The notes below the pieces were generated by a model. The model saw only the letters and a program-made list of their open reading frames with translations. It had not been told where the DNA came from and searched no databases. Of a stretch of DNA of 64,000 bases, positions 61,766 through 64,000 are shown one piece after another; the first letter of the stretch is position 1; every line of letters starts with the position of its first letter. The position numbers were made by a program, and so were the translations under genes. The DNA is from Paulownia fortunei (Eukaryota > Streptophyta > Magnoliopsida > Lamiales > Paulowniaceae): contig CM033115.1 in assembly GCA_019321725.1 (NCBI GenBank), positions 4,350,673 through 4,414,672 on the forward strand, written 5' to 3'.

Positions 61766-61970
61766 AGTAAAAAGCAAATAGCACGATCAAATGCAGAAAC
61801 AGAGTATAGAGCAATGACTCACATTGCATGTAAACTTATTTGGTTGAAAACTTTACTAAATGAGTTTGGAATTGAGGTGTTCTCATCTAAAAGAATTATA
61901 TGTAATAATTAAAAGAAACTCACATTGCATCTAATTCGATTTTTCATGAGCAACAAAGTTCGCTTTACCT
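61766..61970 (+). pseudogene. Ty1/copia polyprotein relic (RNase H region)
   Basis: Translation from 61766 gives SKKQIARSNAETEYRAM, THIACKLIWLKTLLNEFGIE and then IICNN before a stop (61910-61912). After a frame shift, IASNSIFHEQQ follows (from about 61924). This is the RNase H end of a copia polyprotein (usual wording: K..VARSSAEAEYRAMA, ..ELIWLK.LL, ..CDN.AA..IA.NPVFHERTKH). A stop, a deletion of the AA..H segment and a frameshift make it a dead fragment. No LTRs are visible nearby. Confidence 0.88.
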
Positions 61971-64000
61971 TATAATTTCAGAAGGGTATTTTATTCGTTA
62001 AAAAATAGTAATTAATAATATTTATTTATGCACATTCATCTTGGGAATGAGATTTAAGGTCAAAACCCAACACCAACCACATGCTCAGCTAGAGACTATT
62101 GGCTATCAAGCACTTGACATGTTTCTGCAAACTTTATTTCTCACATTTTTTAGTATTAAATCCACCAACCCTTTTGATGTTCTTAAACATTTATAATTGA
62201 AAATATATTTAGCTGGTGTTATTGATTAGTTAAATTGACATTTTTTTTTTCTTGAAATGTAATATATAATAATTTAGTTAATAAATTTAAAAAATACTTT
62301 AACACTAACATATATTAACAATATCACAAATACTGAAATAAAAAATTTTACAATACTAAAAAATTAAATAGTTTAACTTTGTATTACAACAAATTCGACA
62401 TTGAAATATAGATAGAAAGTGGTTATTATTGAGACGGGGTTGCAGAATTGGACAACATTAGTCAGCATACAAGCCTCATTATCGCTACATTACATGTTCT
62501 TCACGTCCCTAAAGTCTAAAGACACATTTGGTGACAAAGAAGAAAGTAGAGCAAAAAAAAAAGGAATGTGATTCTTTTTTTTTTTTTTTTTTTTTCTCAG
62601 AAGATTTTATTTTATTTCTAATCCTGCATGATTTATGGAATAGTGCTAGGATATTTAGATACCCCTTTTAATTTGATAACGATCCAATTATAGTTTGTGT
62701 CAAGAGATTGAGTTTAAATAATGTTAGTCGAACTGATATTTGAAAAGGATTCAATTCACAAATGGTACAATTGAGTTGAGCTGTGACATGTTGGGCCTTA
62801 CCGGTATATGGGCTGCTTTGTAATAGTCTTCCATTTAAACAATTTTCAGAAAGTGGAAATGTGGTATGACTAGAAAAAAAGTAATATGCTATACAAGGTA
62901 ATTAACTTTTTTATCATATAAATAGATTTTCTCTTCGATAGAGCACGATACGATTTGATAACTATTGAAATAGTCTGAGGTTATATTTGGATGAAATGAT
63001 TTAAATTTGATGGAGAATTTAGAAAAATAATTTTTAATAACTTCATTTCCACCACAATGAATCAACAAATTGATCAAAATAGGAGTTTAAAAATTTGAAA
63101 TTCATTATAACATGAATAATACTATTATAAATTTGAAATTTTTAACTTCAAATCTATCAATCTAAATAAAACCTGAAATACTTTGATATACTCGTGAAAT
63201 ATTCTCGTTTGAACCAAACATAGATTCATGATATACGATAGAGACGAAAATCTAAACACATTTAGTATAAAATTTGTATGCATCATATAATAATCGCATT
63301 ATTCGTAATAAACTAATCATCACCATACTTCAGTTTGTAGTTGTAACATGGTTGCAAATTTCCCACAATCAAACAACTTTGTGAGACTTTTGAATGTGTT
63401 AGTTTAACAAATGTGGCAGAAATTAGCAACTACTAAGATTCTTTTGAGTTATCTCTTGTCAAAACTACATCATTTGATGGAACTTTATATATTTTTATTA
63501 CGCGTACTTTTCTTAATTACAACCTCTTCATAAGAAAGTTGACGATTAGTTATTCTTGTTGGTAGTTAGAACTTAGAATTTAGAAAGGATTGTTTACATT
63601 ATTAAAGAATTGTATAAATCCCTCTTATAATTATATTCATACAAACATTCCCTTCGATTTTTCCTTCAAAACCAAATTTATTTAGTTTTTTCTATTAAAA
63701 TTTAAGGTCCAAAATTATCATGCTACTTTACGTTGTCATAATAGAATTTTGTCACATCTTATTGTAACATATTTTTAGTATGTGATATTATTCGGTGAAT
63801 GGCCTTTCCAACACGATTTTATCCGCACACAAAATAATAAATAAATAAATTATGCTCCATTTGGATCAGCAGAGAAAAGTCAAAAGAAAAATTAAAATAA
63901 TTGACAATCAAATTCCTCCACATTTTTCATTTAGGCAAGTTATAAATTTAAAACTTCTTGAATGCAATGAATATTATGAAAAAATAAATTGATTTGTGCA
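61971..64000. other. Intergenic to window end, no supported gene
   Basis: AT-rich DNA with a T tract (62575-62596). No frame above noise, no tRNA or rRNA. Confidence 0.55.

Noticed and set aside
1..64000. tRNA, rRNA, microRNA precursor and CRISPR-like arrays
   Set aside because: I looked for tRNA boxes with a cloverleaf, common conserved plant miRNA sequences and regularly spaced direct repeats and found none; the only B-box-like hits fit SINE-like relics.

Overview
This is an AT-rich nuclear segment from a flowering plant, most likely a eudicot. It has intron-containing genes with plant families (a pectate lyase with a plant Pec_lyase_N-like region, a glycine-rich secreted protein, defensin-like peptides, a LEA-like protein), an autonomous-looking hAT transposon, and many small non-autonomous elements. 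I cannot name the species from the sequence.

Layout. 1-1599 (-): first three exons of a gene that runs off the left edge, with a GC-AG first intron. 1771-5137: complete hAT element (703-aa transposase, 8-bp target duplication, long arrays of hairpins at the ends). 7721-8122 (-): small secreted glycine-rich protein. 9.5-23.5 kb: an old tandem segmental duplication of two units of about 6.4 kb, each carrying one two-exon cysteine-rich (defensin-like) peptide gene (13480-15010 and 21848-22556, both +). The second unit later took up at least two insertions, and the intron of the first gene expanded by tandem repetition. 23727-26105 (+): three-exon LEA-like gene with a probable organelle-targeting N-terminus. 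27.5-30.3 kb: small TIR elements and a GC-rich imperfect tandem repeat. 31407-37237 (+): eight-exon inosine triphosphate pyrophosphatase gene with a 10-nt exon. 40093-44414 (-): seven-exon pectate lyase. 44.6-64 kb: no gene that I can support, only relics of hAT-like elements, a SINE-like copy, a copia RNase H fragment and AT-rich sequence.

The genes do not form a pathway; each is an independent transcription unit. The most informative comparison is between the two cysteine-rich peptide genes. Promoter and leader are almost unchanged, while the mature peptide differs by 12 replacement codons against 2 synonymous ones, plus a two-codon insertion or deletion. That pattern suggests diversifying selection on a secreted peptide pair. 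Exon structures were built by hand from reading frame, GT-AG (or GC-AG) signals and family similarity; none is supported by transcripts here.
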